Notes under the pieces: generated by a model
Databases searched by the model: none
What the model was told of the DNA's origin: nothing
Seen by the model: the letters and a program-made list of their open reading frames with translations, nothing else
Position numbers and translations under genes: made by a program
NCBI RefSeq assembly: GCF_004000885.1
Contig: NZ_BIMC01000018.1
Coordinates: 1-64,000, forward strand
Direction of reading: 5' to 3'
Length of the DNA: 64,000 nucleotides
DNA from: Paenibacillus glucanolyticus NBRC 15330
GTDB taxonomy: Bacteria; Bacillota; Bacilli; Paenibacillales; Paenibacillaceae
Part shown: in pieces, positions 26,153-36,224 of the stretch
Layout of the letters: every line of letters begins with the position of its first letter
Position numbering within the stretch: the first letter of the stretch is position 1

Positions 26153-27469
26153 TTATAGGCCATCCAGGAGTTTCTTTTGACCCATGACATAGTTCATCAT
26201 GCCTGTTTGAATCTCCCACAAATGCCCCTTGGATTGATTTTTGTTATATTCAGAGAGCGCTGTGATCGAGCTGTTCATCGACTGCTGCATGGCCGGCAGC
26301 ACAGCCCCGGTCTCAGGACCCAATCCTGCCGAAAGCTGCTGCACCGATTGGATCCACTGCTGATGCAGATTCGTGATGGTGTTCATATGGTCTGCCGCAA
26401 CGGCTCCCGCCTCCTGCATCCCCAACAGGGATGCCGAAAGTTTGCTAAGCTCCGATACCAGCTTGCCGCTTATCGTAAAATAGTCCGTCAACGTCTGCTC
26501 TTCACCGCTAAAAGAGGCAGACTCTAATTGAGGCAGCGATATCTCTCTTACATATAATTCAACGCCTTCAGCCTTCAACTGATTGCTGAGCAGCTTGGCC
26601 TGCTCGCGGTCCGGTGAGATGCCTGCATAAACGCGGTTCTCCTCATCCAGGTCCCCTCCCGCTGCAATGCCCGATTGCAGCAATTCCCCCTTCGCTTGCT
26701 CCGCCCGCTCCGGCGTGCTGAATACGCCGTATTGGAGCATATAGAAGGCTTGCCCCGGGAATTGAAGCGCCGTTTGGGGCAGATCAGACGACAAGGGCGT
26801 CACCGTTCCTTCGGATGGATCAGCCGGTGTTTGATTGACTACGTCATTACCTTCAATCTGCTCGGAAACCGTGTCCTCTCCCGCGCTCCCGCCGTTAAAC
26901 ATGGACAAGACCATGTATCCGAACAACAAACCCGTAATAACAGCTGCGGACACAGAAACAGCCATCTTCCAGAAGGACGTTGGTTTGCGCGAACGATAAT
27001 AACCGTAATCATCGGCAGGAGAATCATATAGACCGGATTCCGGTCCAAGATCCCAGTTGGAATTATTCGTCCCGCCGTCCCGCCCCCCGGAATAATCGTG
27101 CTCGTGGGGATGGTGGAGATCCTCATCCAGTTCCGGATATGTATCTGTATACTCAGGGGTATCACTCTGATACCAGCTGTTTGAATGATCAAGCCGTCGT
27201 CTCTCCTCAGCCAGTCGCCCCTTGGTCCGGTTATTACGCGATTGCCGCCAGTCTTGATCGTTTACGTCGAAGGCATGCCCGTCCTCCTCTTCCTGCAGCG
27301 GCGGTACAATGCGGAGGTGATCCTGTTTGGAAAGATTGGGGTCATAGACTTGATCCTTGTGTCCTGATGAAACCCTTTGACTCAAATCGCGTTCCTCATG
27401 CAAAGGTTCTTTGCTCCGATCCTTAGGCGGATCGTGATCGAAACGAATCGTCATCCGTGCTTTGTTCAT
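26153..27469 (-). CDS. SPOR domain membrane protein in the spoIIB position
   Basis: 438 residues from the ATG reading MNKARMTIRF, with GAGGTG upstream; an earlier GTG overlaps that site. A long hydrophilic N-terminus precedes one membrane segment at about 167-191. The SPOR domain lies at about 238-318 (AFYMLQYGVFSTPERAEQAK, then LYVREISL), and a helical C-terminal region follows. SPOR domains bind denuded septal peptidoglycan. Its place between folC and maf, with one membrane segment and a SPOR domain, matches Bacillus spoIIB, which helps septal wall remodelling at engulfment. That assignment is positional. Confidence 0.75.
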   Translation of the reverse strand: MNKARMTIRFDHDPPKDRSKEPLHEERDLSQRVSSGHKDQVYDPNLSKQDHLRIVPPLQEEEDGHAFDVNDQDWRQSRNNRTKGRLAEERRRLDHSNSWYQSDTPEYTDTYPELDEDLHHPHEHDYSGGRDGGTNNSNWDLGPESGLYDSPADDYGYYRSRKPTSFWKMAVSVSAAVITGLLFGYMVLSMFNGGSAGEDTVSEQIEGNDVVNQTPADPSEGTVTPLSSDLPQTALQFPGQAFYMLQYGVFSTPERAEQAKGELLQSGIAAGGDLDEENRVYAGISPDREQAKLLSNQLKAEGVELYVREISLPQLESASFSGEEQTLTDYFTISGKLVSELSKLSASLLGMQEAGAVAADHMNTITNLHQQWIQSVQQLSAGLGPETGAVLPAMQQSMNSSITALSEYNKNQSKGHLWEIQTGMMNYVMGQKKLLDGL

Positions 27470-27540
27470 ATCCACACACCTCACTTGTCCTTCTACACCT
27501 AGCTATATGATCAAGCTTGGCAACTTATGAGTGTGCAGAT

Positions 27541-27581
27541 AAAACAAACGGGCTAATCAGGAGATAATCCCGATTAGCCCG
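27541..27581 (-). terminator. Terminator after murC
   Basis: Perfect 10-base-pair stem CGGGCTAATC/GATTAGCCCG with a 13-base loop, followed on the minus strand by TTTGTTTT. Confidence 0.75.
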
Positions 27582-27677
27582 CTTCAAAGTACGACATACA
27601 GCCGTGCCTTCACTCAGACAACTGAGCAATCCCCTGATGCGGTGAAGCAGCAAGAGATTGTGCGCAAGAAAGATAAA

Positions 27678-29054
27678 TCACTTCTTGCCTTTAATGGAAT
27701 CTGCCAAGGCAGCTCCAACCTTCCATATATCGCCTGCGCCCATCGTGAGCACAAGATCGCCTTCCTTCACACGGTCTTTGAGATCGTTCAAGACGTCTTC
27801 CTTGGTAGGCAAATAACGAGCACCCGCATTGCTGTTCTGGACAATCAGCTCCACCAATTTTCCAGAGCTGATACCCTCGATCTGCTTCTCGCCGGCAGGT
27901 GAATAAATGTCGGTAATGATCACTTCATCCGCTTCACTAAACGCGCGGCTAAACGCATCCAGAAGGAAAAAGGTCCGCGAGTACCGCTGCGGCTGGAATA
28001 CGGCGATAATCCGTTTACCCGTAGCTTTTGCAGCACTGATCGTTGCCTCTATCTCCGTCGGGTGATGCGCGTAATCGTCAATTACCAGAATGCCATCTGC
28101 TTCGCCAAGCACCTGGAAGCGGCGTTTGGCTCCATTGAATTTGACGATAGCCTCTACAATCGCTTCAAACGAGATTCCGCCCTTCAAGCAGCAAATCACC
28201 GTCGCCATTGCATTGTAGACATTATGTTTACCTGGTACGGACAGCTCCACAGTTCCAAGCTCCATTCCGTTATGAAGCATCATGAAGCTAACTTGCCGGT
28301 CTCCCAGCACCAGGTTGGTTGCCGTATACTCCGCATCCGAATGAATGCCGTATGTCGTTACGTTACACTTGAGATCAGGCAAGATGGCCTGAATGTTATG
28401 ATCATCCGCGCAGACCACGGCCGTGCCGTCTGGCTTGATCTGGCTTAGGAACTGCACATAAGCAGCCTTAAGGCGATTGAAATCCCCCTCATAGTTCTCC
28501 AGATGATCAGCCTCTATATTCAGTACAACGCCCAGCCACGGATGATATTGAAGGAATGAACCGTCGCTCTCATCCGCTTCGGCCACCACATGCTCGCCCT
28601 CACCGGCTTTGGCATTCGTGCCAACGTTCATAATTTCCCCGCCGATGATAAACGTCGGATCAACACCGCATTCCTCCATCACAAGCGCAATCATGGACGA
28701 GGTAGTTGTCTTGCCGTGTGCGCCTGCTACCGCAACCCCTTTTCGTTCGTTCAAAAGACGTGCCAGCATCTGCGCACGGTGCAGAACAGGAATGTTCAGC
28801 TTCTCGGCTTCCACCCGCTCCACATTGTCTTTGGACAAAGCCGTTGAGTAAACCACAAGGTCTGCACCCTGGACTTGCTCTGCGGTATGTCCAATGTATA
28901 TTTTGGCGCCCTTGGCCGCCAGCTTTTCTGTCAATTCTTGCGATGCCACGTCAGAACCCGTGACTTTGTAACCCATCTCCAGCATGACTCGTGCAATGGC
29001 GCTCATCCCGTAGCCGCCAATTCCGATAAAATGAACATGTTCTGATGTATTCAA
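27678..29054 (-). CDS. murC: UDP-N-acetylmuramate--L-alanine ligase
   Basis: 458 residues. The N-terminal Rossmann-type motif is FIGIGGYGMSAIA, the ATP loop is GAHGKTTTSSM, the metal-site block is EADESDGSFLQ, and the C-terminal domain starts around DDYAHHPTEIEATI. MurC adds the first amino acid of the peptidoglycan stem peptide. It lies seven bases from folC; in Bacillus subtilis murC is elsewhere, so this is a local rearrangement. Confidence 0.97.
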   Translation of the reverse strand: MNTSEHVHFIGIGGYGMSAIARVMLEMGYKVTGSDVASQELTEKLAAKGAKIYIGHTAEQVQGADLVVYSTALSKDNVERVEAEKLNIPVLHRAQMLARLLNERKGVAVAGAHGKTTTSSMIALVMEECGVDPTFIIGGEIMNVGTNAKAGEGEHVVAEADESDGSFLQYHPWLGVVLNIEADHLENYEGDFNRLKAAYVQFLSQIKPDGTAVVCADDHNIQAILPDLKCNVTTYGIHSDAEYTATNLVLGDRQVSFMMLHNGMELGTVELSVPGKHNVYNAMATVICCLKGGISFEAIVEAIVKFNGAKRRFQVLGEADGILVIDDYAHHPTEIEATISAAKATGKRIIAVFQPQRYSRTFFLLDAFSRAFSEADEVIITDIYSPAGEKQIEGISSGKLVELIVQNSNAGARYLPTKEDVLNDLKDRVKEGDLVLTMGAGDIWKVGAALADSIKGKK

Positions 29055-29060
29055 CAGATA

Positions 29061-30464
29061 TCACCAACCTTTTTCAGAATCGGAAAGGCCCAGGAGGTTG
29101 GAACGCACGTCGGCAATCAGGTACAACGTGCCCGACACCACCCCAAGATCCTCCGCTTCCGTCCGTGACTTCAACTCTTCAAGTGCGTTTTTCCAATTTG
29201 GTTCTATGATGATTTGCAGTGTGTGTTTGGCATATTTCTCCCTTACCTGCTCTACGATGTCACCAAGCGCCTTGGCGTCCAGTTTCTTCCGGAAATCCGG
29301 TTCAGTCAGGATAAGCGTATCCACTATTGGCAGTATATGCTGCAAATACGATTCATGATGCTTATTTGCCAGTATTCCCATCATTAAGTTCAGTTTCCGG
29401 TACTTATAGATCTGCGGCAGGCTTTTAGCCAAGGATTCAGCCCCTTCGGGGTTATGCGCGCCATCGAGAACAATTCTTGGAGAAGACAACACCTGTTCCA
29501 GTCTTCCCGCCCAGAAAGTCTCTTTAAACCCGGTACGCAATTCTTCCTCATCCACGATAAAGGCCATATACTGACGAAGCACTTCCAGTGTCATCATGGC
29601 AAGCGCGGCATTGGCGCATTGGTGCTCACCCAGCATCGAGATGGCAAGATCCATATCCCGAAACGGTCCGTGGAAATGGAAGACCTGACTTTCCTCATCC
29701 CCATGCAATCGTGCATAAGAGAATTGATCATTGACGAGATACAGGCTTGTGCGGTTTTTCTCCGCCGTTTCCTTCAAAATTTCGACGGCTTCCGGCTGAG
29801 TTACCGTACTCACCACAGGGACTCCAGGCTTGATAATGCCCGCCTTCTCCCTGGTGATCTCCTGAATGGTATCGCCCAATACGTCGGTATGATCCATTCC
29901 GATGTTCGTGATCACCGAGATGATAGGGTGAACAATATTGGTCACATCAAGCCGACCGCCAAGCCCCGTCTCCCATACCACGACGTCCGGATAAACAACC
30001 TCGCCATAATACAGTATCGCTAGTGCCGTGGACACCTCAAACATTGTAGGCGACCCCAGCCCCGTCTCTGTTACTTCAGCCACAAGCGGCTGCAGTCGAT
30101 TAGCGAGCTCAAGCAGCGTCTGTTCCGGTATGTCCTCGCCGTTAAACTGAAACCGATTGGTAAACTTCGTAATATAGGGAGAGGTATAGGTACCTACCGT
30201 GAATCCCCCTTGAAGCAGCACTTTTGTTAAAAAAGCGCACGTCGAGCCTTTACCGTTCGTTCCAGCCACGTGAATAAATTTTAAACGACGCTCCGGATGG
30301 CCAAGCAGCTCCATCAATCGCAGAATTCTATCCATGCCAGGGCGGATTCCAAACGGAATCAGCCCATTAATCCAAGCCACCGCTTCCTCATAGGTTTGGA
30401 ACGGAGCCGCCACTGCAGCTGCCGATTGATCACCCATCGCTCTCACCTTCTGGTCCAGATTCAT
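29061..30464 (-). CDS. folC: Folylpolyglutamate/dihydrofolate synthase
   Basis: 467 residues with the P-loop HVAGTNGKGSTCAFL near residue 65, YTSPYITKFTNRF, TGLGGRLDVTN, NIGMDHTDVLG and the C-terminal LDGAHNPEGA block. It glutamylates folates and may also make dihydrofolate. The ATG lies six bases past the valS stop. Confidence 0.96.
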   Translation of the reverse strand: MNLDQKVRAMGDQSAAAVAAPFQTYEEAVAWINGLIPFGIRPGMDRILRLMELLGHPERRLKFIHVAGTNGKGSTCAFLTKVLLQGGFTVGTYTSPYITKFTNRFQFNGEDIPEQTLLELANRLQPLVAEVTETGLGSPTMFEVSTALAILYYGEVVYPDVVVWETGLGGRLDVTNIVHPIISVITNIGMDHTDVLGDTIQEITREKAGIIKPGVPVVSTVTQPEAVEILKETAEKNRTSLYLVNDQFSYARLHGDEESQVFHFHGPFRDMDLAISMLGEHQCANAALAMMTLEVLRQYMAFIVDEEELRTGFKETFWAGRLEQVLSSPRIVLDGAHNPEGAESLAKSLPQIYKYRKLNLMMGILANKHHESYLQHILPIVDTLILTEPDFRKKLDAKALGDIVEQVREKYAKHTLQIIIEPNWKNALEELKSRTEAEDLGVVSGTLYLIADVRSNLLGLSDSEKGW

Positions 30465-30470
30465 CTTGCT

Positions 30471-33140
30471 TCAGCCTCTCAATTCTTCGATGCGTGCAAT
30501 AACTTTACTGCGTTTGTCTGAGTAATCCACAAGCTTCGCGCGTTCTTCTTCAATCACCTTCTCGGGTGCTTTCGACACGAAGCCAGGATTGTTCAGCTTC
30601 TTCTCCACACGCTCGACTTCACTGTTCAAGTGCTGAATTTCTTTCTCCAGACGCGTGATTTCTTGAGCGATATCAATCAAACCGGAGAGTGGCAAATACA
30701 TGTCAACCCCTGTAACCACGGCGGTCATGGCTTTATCTGGCGCCGTCAGCTCAAGTGAGGATTGATACTCCGACGTGTTGCAGAAGCGGCGGATATAATC
30801 CGCATTGCGATCGATGATGCTGGCGATCTGCCCGCTCACCGGTTTTAGTTGCAATTCAACTTTTTTGCTCATCGGTACGTTCACTTCCGCCCGGATGTTA
30901 CGTACAGCGCGGATAACATCCATGAGCAGGTTCATTTCGGTAACGGCTTCCGTGTTCTCGAATGCCGGATCATAGGTCGGCCATGAAGCCAGCATAACCG
31001 TCTCTCCCTCATGCGGCAGATGCTGCCAGATCTCCTCGGAGATGAACGGCATGAACGGATGGATTAGACGCATCGTGCGGTCCAGAACATAAGCAAGCAC
31101 CGATTGCGTCTTTTTCTTGGCCGCTTGATCTTCCCCGTACAGGGACAGCTTCGCAAACTCAATATACCAGTCGCAGAGATCATCCCAGATGAAATTGTAG
31201 AGCAGTCGACCGGTTTCGCCAAATTCGTAGGCATCAATTAGACGCGTAATGTCGCGGGAAGTTTCGTTCAGGCGGTGCAAAATCCACCGATCCGCCGTTC
31301 CCAGCTCACCGGAAATGTCGATATCTGCGGCGGTGAAGCCTTCTAAATTCATGAGCGCAAAACGCGATGCATTCCATATTTTGTTCGCAAAGTTACGAGC
31401 CTGCTCCACGCGTTCCCAGCGGAAACGAAGATCCTGACCCGGCGTGCTGCCCGTTGAGATCATATAACGCATGGCGTCTGCGCCGTACTGCTCGATAACT
31501 TCAAGCGGGTCGATGCCGTTGCCAAGCGACTTGGACATCTTGCGGCCTTCGCTATCCCGAACCAGGCCATGAATCAGGGTATCCTTGAACGGCATTTGAT
31601 CCGTAAATTCGAGCCCCTGGAAGATCATCCGTGATACCCAGAACGGAATAATGTCGTAACCTGTTACGAGAACGTTGGTCGGATAATAACGTTTGAAATC
31701 CTCGCTGTCCAGATCCGGCCAGCCCATGGTCGAGAACGGCCAGAGCGCCGAGCTGAACCAGGTATCCAGCACATCCTCATCCTGTCTCAGATCATCCTTG
31801 CCAAGCTTCGCACGCGCTTCCTCTTCATTCATGGCAACAACCACTTCACCGGTGGACTCGGAATACCATGCCGGGATCCGGTGGCCCCACCATAATTGAC
31901 GAGAGATACACCAGTCGCGTACATTCTCCATCCAGTGCAGGTAGGTTCGCTCAAACCGGTCAGGCACAAAGTTAACGCCCTTGCCGGATTTCTGCGCCTC
32001 TACGGCTGCCTGTGCCAGCGGCTGCATGTTAACAAACCATTGCGTGGACAGGTAAGGCTCAACCACCGCGCCGGTTCTTTCACTGTGACCAACCTGATGC
32101 ACGTGATCTTCAACTCGAAGCAATACACCCGATTCCTTCATGTCATTCACGATTTGCTTGCGGCATTCGCTGCGGTCAAGACCTTGGTACTTGCCGGCAA
32201 ACTCGTTCATCGTACCGGACTCATCCATCACCGTAATTTGCGGCAGGTTATGTCGCTGTCCCATCTCAAAATCGTTCGGATCATGCGAAGGCGTAATTTT
32301 AACGGCTCCGCTGCCAAAATCCTTCTCCACATACTCATCGGCAATAACCGGGATTTCCCGGCCGACAATCGGCAGTACCAGCGTTTTGCCAATCATGTCT
32401 TTATACCGCTCGTCTTCCGGATGAACAGCTACCGCTGTATCACCGAGCATCGTCTCTGGACGAGTCGTAGCTACGGTAATGAAGCCGCTGCCGTCTTTTA
32501 GCGGATATTGCAAATGGTACAAATGTCCATTGACCTCTTTGTACTCCACCTCAATATCGGACAATGCCGTACGCGCGGCCGGATCCCAGTTAATGATACG
32601 TTTGCCGCGGTAGATAAGGCCTTTGTCATAGAGCTTAACAAACACCTCGCGAACCGCTTCCGACAAACCTTCGTCCAGCGTGAAACGCTCTCTGGAATAA
32701 TCCAGCGACAGGCCGATCTTGGACCATTGATCCCGGATCGTATTCGCGTACAGATCCTTCCATTCCCATACCTTCTCCAGGAACTTCTCACGTCCCAGAT
32801 CGTAACGGGTAACACCTTCCTCGCGAAGCTTCTGCTCCACCTTCGTTTGAGTTGCAATGCCCGCATGGTCAGAACCAGGCAGCCAGAGCGCATCATATCC
32901 CTGCATCCGCTTCACGCGAATGAGAATATCCTGCAGCGTGAAGTCAAGAGCATGGCCGATATGAAGCATTCCCGTAACGTTAGGAGGAGGAATCACAATC
33001 GTGTAAGGCTCCGCGTCCGGACGTTTGCCAGCTTCAAAGAAGCCGCCTTCCTTCCAGTACGGATACCATTTTTGCTCGGCTGCCTTCGGATCATACGTCG
33101 TTGGCATTTCTAACTGGGATTGGTTTTGTTTTTGATCCAT
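30471..33140 (-). CDS. valS: Valyl-tRNA synthetase
   Basis: 889 residues. Class I signature PPNVTGMLHIGHALD near residue 52 and GRKMSKSLGNG near residue 527. The editing domain lies between them (TTRPETMLGDTAVAVHP). The anticodon-binding region and a C-terminal coiled coil (ITRLEKEIQHLNSEVERVEKK) complete the protein. A T-box leader upstream links its expression to uncharged tRNA-Val. Confidence 0.98.
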   Translation of the reverse strand: MDQKQNQSQLEMPTTYDPKAAEQKWYPYWKEGGFFEAGKRPDAEPYTIVIPPPNVTGMLHIGHALDFTLQDILIRVKRMQGYDALWLPGSDHAGIATQTKVEQKLREEGVTRYDLGREKFLEKVWEWKDLYANTIRDQWSKIGLSLDYSRERFTLDEGLSEAVREVFVKLYDKGLIYRGKRIINWDPAARTALSDIEVEYKEVNGHLYHLQYPLKDGSGFITVATTRPETMLGDTAVAVHPEDERYKDMIGKTLVLPIVGREIPVIADEYVEKDFGSGAVKITPSHDPNDFEMGQRHNLPQITVMDESGTMNEFAGKYQGLDRSECRKQIVNDMKESGVLLRVEDHVHQVGHSERTGAVVEPYLSTQWFVNMQPLAQAAVEAQKSGKGVNFVPDRFERTYLHWMENVRDWCISRQLWWGHRIPAWYSESTGEVVVAMNEEEARAKLGKDDLRQDEDVLDTWFSSALWPFSTMGWPDLDSEDFKRYYPTNVLVTGYDIIPFWVSRMIFQGLEFTDQMPFKDTLIHGLVRDSEGRKMSKSLGNGIDPLEVIEQYGADAMRYMISTGSTPGQDLRFRWERVEQARNFANKIWNASRFALMNLEGFTAADIDISGELGTADRWILHRLNETSRDITRLIDAYEFGETGRLLYNFIWDDLCDWYIEFAKLSLYGEDQAAKKKTQSVLAYVLDRTMRLIHPFMPFISEEIWQHLPHEGETVMLASWPTYDPAFENTEAVTEMNLLMDVIRAVRNIRAEVNVPMSKKVELQLKPVSGQIASIIDRNADYIRRFCNTSEYQSSLELTAPDKAMTAVVTGVDMYLPLSGLIDIAQEITRLEKEIQHLNSEVERVEKKLNNPGFVSKAPEKVIEEERAKLVDYSDKRSKVIARIEELRG

Positions 33141-33227
33141 ATTTTCGTACCTCCGTCACTGTTAATCAGTTTTGCCAACCAGAAATGTTTTAGCCTTGAG
33201 AAGCGGCCCATGATAGCATTTTTGGCA

Positions 33228-33545
33228 TGAAACAAAAAAAGCCCCTCGTCCTCAAAGGACGAAAGACTGTTCTCTCGCGGTACCACCTTTGTTTCGTGCT
33301 TACGATTGTTTATCAACCGTTGTCCTCCCGTGAAGAACATGAAGGAGCGTCAAGCACGACACTTTACGCAGATAACGGCTGCGGCCGGCGAACCCTAACC
33401 AGGGTAGTAAACGATCCCTACTCTAACTCAAGTCCGCAACTCCGGGGCGACTTCGGCAAGCTGGTTCCTGCGGAATCTCACAGCGCTGGGTAGCAATTCC
33501 GCTCTCTGAAGGCCATACCTTCCTACTCTTCCCGTTCAACGTTGT
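33228..33545 (-). promoter_or_regulatory. T-box leader of valS
   Basis: Read on the minus strand, the leader ends in the T-box core GGTGGTACCGCGAGAGAA (33271-33288) and a terminator with CGTCCT/AGGACG followed by seven T. Further upstream lies a Stem I-like region with AGAGAGCGGAA. A GUC triplet at 33449-33451 is a candidate valine specifier; its placement in the specifier loop was judged by eye. Uncharged tRNA-Val should favour the antiterminator and switch on valS. Confidence 0.9.
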
Positions 33546-33725
33546 TCTAGCTTTTGGAATACCTGTACATATACTATTCAAATATACCGTGGTTGTTGCA
33601 TATAGTCAATATTTCGAGTGTTTCCGAAGAATTTAAACATCATACCTGTCCAATCCAAATATTATGACTTACTGAAAATACTTCCGTGTTAGCTCCCTCA
33701 TTTGCTTCCATCCTTGTTTCTGTAA

Positions 33726-33765
33726 AACAAAAAAGCAGACCAAGGATTTCCCACCTTGACCCGCT
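33726..33765 (-). terminator. Terminator after spoVID
   Basis: A 12-base-pair stem with three G-U pairs (33734-33745 with 33754-33765), followed on the minus strand by a T-rich stretch, 28 bases past the spoVID stop. Confidence 0.8.
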
Positions 33766-33792
33766 TTCTTCTTGCACGATGAACCCCCTCGA

Positions 33793-35151
33793 TTACTGGG
33801 GAATGTATAAGACCTGGCCTTCTTCGACATTCTGTTCAGACATGCGGTTGTATAACAAAAGTTCCCGCGGCGTCAGTTGATAGCGCTCCGCAATCAGATC
33901 GAGTGTCTCCTCACGCTGAACAATGCACATCCGTACCTTGCGGAATGGAGTTTCCTCATGTCGGTTGCCAAGGAAGAGACTTTTCCACTCCACATCCTCG
34001 GACGCAGCGGACTCCACCAGCTCTTCGGCTTCTTCTTCCTCGTCCCGAGCGGCTTGGTCCTGATCCTGCACCGTTCTGCTCGATTGAAGCAATGAAGAGA
34101 AACCTACGCCCGAAGTACTTGTGGTGCTGTTCTTTGTACTGAAGGCAACTTTCAGCTCCGGCTTCGTCGTGACCTCCTCGGGTTTAGCGGAGATTTCCTC
34201 GGCTATATCCTCTGAAGCCTCTGCCCCCTCGGCAAAAACAGGCTGAGCTTCTTCCGTTTCCGATGATTCCAGCACCGGTACGGCTTCCACCTCTTCGCCT
34301 TTGCGTTCAACAATGCCTGGGAAATCTGCTGCCGGTTCTTCCTGAACCGTCTCCGGCTGAGGCGTTACCCGCTCGAATTGCCATACACTTGGAATAGACG
34401 GCTCAGGCTCAGCTGCCTGAGGGATCGTTTCCGTCTCATTATGTAAGGCATATTCGACGGTGTCCCGGGCTTCCTGATCACTGGAGAAGCCTTCAGCGCC
34501 AGCTGGCTCTTCCGCATCCTGAATTTGATTCTCATACTCCGCCCAGGATGCTAAATACTGCTGTGTGCGCGCATCCGTCCCCGACACGTTGGCCCTAGAC
34601 TGAGTTTCGTTAAAATAGGGAGGTGAAGCCGAATTTGTATCTTCACCAGCTCCTCCGCCTTGCAGCTGCTCATACGGATTGGCAGCAAACTGCTGCTCGC
34701 CGTTCGAATAGAAGTTAGGCGTTTCAGGAGCATGTACCACTGTGAATTCCTCATTGGCCCATACCTGATCCCGGGAACCCGGTGCCGCCGCCTGAATTCC
34801 TTTGAGAGAAAGAACCCCTGTAATATTCAAGCTGCGCTTGGATAGCAAATCTACATCAAAATTCTCAATCTCAACTGCGATGTCATCCAAAGAAGATACC
34901 CGGTTCAGCGGAACCGTGATCTCGACCGGAATCCAGTGCTCGAGCGGCTCGGTTTCTCCTGCTTCAGTGTCACCTTTATACAGGCCTGCGAGAAGCAGAT
35001 GCCCCCGAAGTGTGGCCTGATCCTGCTGGCTGATCACCTGAATGTGCGGGATCAACTCCGCCTCTTCCAATTCTTCGATTCCCGGCAAATCTTCCGTTAA
35101 ATTAATACGCTCGTAAATATCAAACCGCAATCCGTAGGACTGGTCAAACAC
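33793..35151 (-). CDS. spoVID: Stage VI sporulation protein D
   Basis: 452 residues from a GTG start nine bases after AAGGAGG. The N-terminal domain (about 1-140; YGLRFDIYERINLTEDLPGIEE) resembles the SpoIVA-binding, encasement-driving part of SpoVID. A long acidic low-complexity linker follows. The last 45 residues are a LysM domain (REETLDLIAERYQLTPREL to QVLYIPQ). SpoVID drives coat encasement and binds SafA, whose gene is at the left end of this window. Confidence 0.85.
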   Translation of the reverse strand: MFDQSYGLRFDIYERINLTEDLPGIEELEEAELIPHIQVISQQDQATLRGHLLLAGLYKGDTEAGETEPLEHWIPVEITVPLNRVSSLDDIAVEIENFDVDLLSKRSLNITGVLSLKGIQAAAPGSRDQVWANEEFTVVHAPETPNFYSNGEQQFAANPYEQLQGGGAGEDTNSASPPYFNETQSRANVSGTDARTQQYLASWAEYENQIQDAEEPAGAEGFSSDQEARDTVEYALHNETETIPQAAEPEPSIPSVWQFERVTPQPETVQEEPAADFPGIVERKGEEVEAVPVLESSETEEAQPVFAEGAEASEDIAEEISAKPEEVTTKPELKVAFSTKNSTTSTSGVGFSSLLQSSRTVQDQDQAARDEEEEAEELVESAASEDVEWKSLFLGNRHEETPFRKVRMCIVQREETLDLIAERYQLTPRELLLYNRMSEQNVEEGQVLYIPQ

Positions 35152-35181
35152 GGGAATGTCCTCCTTTTTGGCATATACTAT

Positions 35182-35200
35182 CCGTGATCTGTTATCACGG
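35182..35200 (-). promoter_or_regulatory. Hairpin in the spoVID leader
   Basis: CCGTGAT and ATCACGG form a perfect seven-base-pair stem with a five-base loop about 30 bases before the GTG. There is no T tract, so it is not a terminator. Its role is unknown; a second palindrome (35299-35314, GGATTTTG/CAAAATCC) lies nearer the pseudouridine synthase gene. Confidence 0.4.
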
Positions 35201-35321
35201 CATGAGCCTAAGTTTCGCCACTCAATTTATCTATATGCCGAAAACAGGAGAGCATGACTTTTTTGCGAATTGTTGCGTGAAAGTTACAGATTTATTCAGG
35301 ATTTTGCAAAATCCTCTACCG

Positions 35322-36224
35322 TCAGGATCCCTCTATGATTAACTCTCTTAATTCCATCATGTCCTGAGGCCATGGGGCCTGTACCTCGACCCTCTCACCT
35401 GTTAGAGGATGATGAAACAGCAAGCGTTCACCATGCAGCGCCTGGCGCGAAAACAGTGCCGGTCCCCCATACAAGGAATCTCCCAGGAGCGGATGTCCCA
35501 TATGACTAAGGTGAACCCGGATTTGATGCGTACGACCGGTTTCAAGACTGATATTCAACAAGCTGGCCCTCGGGTATACTTCAGAGAAGAGAATATGCGT
35601 TATGGCAGCCTGGCCGGTTAATGACACTCTACGGCGGCTTGAGTGATAACGGTCCTTGCCGATCGGCAGGTCGATCACTTTAAGCTCCTGTCCTACCCTG
35701 CCCTGTACGATAGCAGCATAAATCCGCACAATTTTCTTCTCTCGCATCGCTTCATCAAGCTTCAGCTGCGCGTATTCATTCTTGGCATACAGCACAGGAC
35801 CGGTTGTATCCTTATCCAGACGATGAATATGCCGGACCGCCGTATGAATCCCCTCTGCTTCGTAATAAGCGGCTACAACATGATTCAGCGTTGTTTCCTC
35901 GCTCTCCTGATCGGGGTGGACGGCCATACCGGCCGGTTTGTTCACGACGAGACAGAACTCATCCTCATGCAATACGTGCAGTTCCTGCCATCTCGGTTTG
36001 ATGCCGTAATCGCGATAAGGAAAAAGGACCAGCCGAAGCCGGTCCCCTCTCCATTGTATCCCTTGCTCATGGCGCAGCTTGCGATACAGCTTCTCGGGCA
36101 TTCCGAACGTCTCGAGAAGCCACTTGGCAGCGGCCTGTTCCCGATCCGGCTGGCTCAACAGCACCTTGCCAGGTGTCAGTTCCAACCATTCGCCCCTTTT
36201 ACTCCAGTTCCCCTTGTAACTCAT
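35322..36224 (-). CDS. RluA-family pseudouridine synthase
   Basis: 300 residues. The catalytic aspartate is in HIHRLDKDTTGPVLYAKN; LVVNKPAGMAVHP and GRTHQIRVHLSHMGHPLLGDSLYG are the other family blocks. The N-terminal 80 residues are diverged and I do not see a clear S4 domain. The usual Ser-Gly-Leu after the catalytic motif is Thr-Gly-Pro here. It isomerises uridine in rRNA or tRNA; the target cannot be told. Its ATG overlaps the hemL stop. Confidence 0.9.
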   Translation of the reverse strand: MSYKGNWSKRGEWLELTPGKVLLSQPDREQAAAKWLLETFGMPEKLYRKLRHEQGIQWRGDRLRLVLFPYRDYGIKPRWQELHVLHEDEFCLVVNKPAGMAVHPDQESEETTLNHVVAAYYEAEGIHTAVRHIHRLDKDTTGPVLYAKNEYAQLKLDEAMREKKIVRIYAAIVQGRVGQELKVIDLPIGKDRYHSSRRRVSLTGQAAITHILFSEVYPRASLLNISLETGRTHQIRVHLSHMGHPLLGDSLYGGPALFSRQALHGERLLFHHPLTGERVEVQAPWPQDMMELRELIIEGS

